Positions 62,817 through 64,000 of a stretch of 64,000 bases of DNA are shown in pieces. Both the position numbers and the translations under genes were made by a program. Position 1 is the first letter of the stretch. Every line of letters begins with the position of its first letter. Source of the DNA: Mycolicibacterium anyangense (lineage in GTDB: Bacteria > Actinomycetota > Actinomycetes > Mycobacteriales > Mycobacteriaceae); NCBI RefSeq assembly GCF_010731855.1, contig NZ_AP022620.1:2542001-2606000 (forward strand), read 5' to 3'. The notes under the pieces are model-generated. The model was not told the DNA's origin, ran no database searches, and saw only the letters and a list, made by a program, of their open reading frames with translations.

Positions 62817-64000
62817 CTCAACCCTCCGGATACCCCGTTGATCAATTCGTCAGCAATCTTGTTCTTGAGAATCTTTCCCGATGGGCCCAGCGGGAACTCG
62901 GCGCGATACTCGAACCGATGGGGTTGCTTGTATCCGGCGAGTTCCGTGCGGCACAACAGCGCAAGTTCGGCGGTCAGTTGATCGAAATCGGACACCGATG
63001 TCCGAGCGATCACCACCGCCACCGGGGTCTCACCCCACTCCACGTTGGGAACTCCCACGACTGCGACGTGCTCGACGTCACGGTGGTGAGCGATCACCCG
63101 CTCGATCTCGGCCGGGTAGACATTGAAGCCACCGGAGATGATCATGTCCCGCTTGCGTCCAGTGACGTGGAGGTAGTTCTCTTCGTCCAGGAATCCGAGG
63201 TCTCCGGTTCGCAAACCGTCGGGGCGGAATGTCTCAGTGCTCTGTTCGGGCAGGTTCCAGTAGCCAATGGCGTTGGCCGGACTCTGCACCACGATCTCCC
63301 CGATCTCCCCGTGCCCCAATTCCTTTCCGGAATCGTCCACAATCCGGATGGCACACATCGGCGTCTCCTGCCCACACGACGTTGCGATCGACGTCCGGCC
63401 CGCGACGATGTCGCGGTGATCCTGCGGGGTCAGGATGGTGGCCTGTCCCCCACATTCGGTCGAGCCGTACCTCTGTTGAAGATCGCAACCCAGCAAGTCC
63501 ATGGCGCGCTGGGCCAGCCCGGGAGGCACCGGAGCCGAACCATAGGAGATCCGCCGCAAGCTCGAGAGATCCCTTTGGGGTCCCTCCTCGAGAATGGCCA
63601 ATGTCCGGTGCAGCATGGTGGGGATGAACGTGGTGAAGGTAATTCCGCTGCGTTCGATTTCGTCGATCACCGCTTCAGGATCAAAGCGCTGGTGAATCAC
63701 CATCGTCTGGCCGAGGTACAGCCAGGATGCGGTGCGCACCATGCCACCAGCGGTGAAGAACGGCGTGGTCGCGAGCATGACGTCCGACCGGTTCGCCTCG
63801 GTGACAAGGTTGGTGTCGACCGCTTGGTGCAATAGTGCACGGTGCGAATGCATGACGCCCTTGGCCCGGCCGGTGGTCCCGCTCGTGTAGATGATCACCG
63901 CGAGATCGTCCGGCGCAATGTCGGATTTCGGACGCTCCGCCGAAGCTGCGGCCAGCGCTGTGTCGTAGCCTGTCGCGCCCTGCAGCGCGCCGGCTGCCCC
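62813..64000 (-). CDS. Acyl-CoA synthetase (AMP-binding), C-terminal part, runs off the window
   Basis: 395 codons are visible; the start lies beyond 64000. Phosphate loop VIIYTSGTTGRAKGVMHSHR, A5 motif QQRYGSTECGGQATI, hinge DGLRTGDLGFLDEENYLHVT and GRKRDMIISGGFNVYPAEIE; the catalytic lysine is in PLGPSGKILKNKIAD. This is a conventional medium/long or aromatic acid CoA ligase. It lies immediately upstream of the aldehyde dehydrogenase in one operon, which fits alcohol to aldehyde to acid to acyl-CoA processing. Confidence 0.92.
   Translation of the reverse strand, partial: GAAGALQGATGYDTALAAASAERPKSDIAPDDLAVIIYTSGTTGRAKGVMHSHRALLHQAVDTNLVTEANRSDVMLATTPFFTAGGMVRTASWLYLGQTMVIHQRFDPEAVIDEIERSGITFTTFIPTMLHRTLAILEEGPQRDLSSLRRISYGSAPVPPGLAQRAMDLLGCDLQQRYGSTECGGQATILTPQDHRDIVAGRTSIATSCGQETPMCAIRIVDDSGKELGHGEIGEIVVQSPANAIGYWNLPEQSTETFRPDGLRTGDLGFLDEENYLHVTGRKRDMIISGGFNVYPAEIERVIAHHRDVEHVAVVGVPNVEWGETPVAVVIARTSVSDFDQLTAELALLCRTELAGYKQPHRFEYRAEFPLGPSGKILKNKIADELINGVSGGLR

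Overview
The window is high-GC actinobacterial DNA, almost certainly a chromosomal segment of a Mycobacterium/Mycolicibacterium-type organism. Supporting signs are a fatty-acyl-AMP ligase, LprB/LprC-type DUF3558 lipoproteins, a deazaflavin-dependent (DUF385) protein, a CYP130-like P450, an Rv1264-like adenylate cyclase, many FadD/FadE/TetR/LLM-flavin genes, frequent GTG starts and 4-bp ATGA/GTGA gene overlaps. No tRNA, rRNA, CRISPR array or transposase was recognised.

Region A (1-12.6 kb) is an accessory lipid/oxidation locus. It holds two AveC (spirocyclase)-like membrane proteins, a phosphotransferase, a probable DUF7064/DUF7065 protein, two TetR regulators, an orphan heme-copper-oxidase subunit III plus a subunit-IV-like protein, two paralogous six-helix membrane proteins, a phytoene-desaturase-like flavoprotein, a FAAL and a proline-rich secreted protein. 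Three perfect copies and two weaker copies of one palindrome, TGAAT-N4-ATTCA, lie in its promoter regions and suggest one regulon. This is the best candidate for an undescribed system.

Region B (12.6-42.7 kb) is a conserved backbone. From memory of the H37Rv gene order it is collinear, inverted, with Rv1278-Rv1255c: Rad50/SbcC-like ATPase, Mre11-like nuclease, SixA-like phosphatase, LprC, LprB, a heterodimeric ABC exporter, Rv1264-like cyclase, AmiB2-like amidase, HIT protein, DUF385 protein, UdgB, Tap-like MFS pump, FAD-linked oxidase, CYP130 and its TetR. Inserted cassettes are an APC permease/ADH/PucR block (22-26 kb), a deoxyinosine-glycosylase-like gene, an orphan zinc anti-sigma-like gene, and a SDR/SDR/LysR/flavin reductase/GNAT block (35.6-40.7 kb).

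Region C (42.7-64 kb) is a CoA-thioester catabolic island: LysR, class III CoA-transferase, two LLM flavoproteins, TetR, [3Fe-4S] ferredoxin, GMC dehydrogenase, two FadD ligases, an internally duplicated FadR-type regulator, a phosphotransferase, a FadE pair, sulfotransferase, ADH, DUF1214-like protein, VOC protein and aldehyde dehydrogenase. The set fits activation, alcohol/aldehyde oxidation and alpha-beta dehydrogenation of an unknown (perhaps cyclic or branched) substrate. Several genes carry possible frameshifts (APC permease, GNAT, TetR at 46.5 kb) that need read-level checking.
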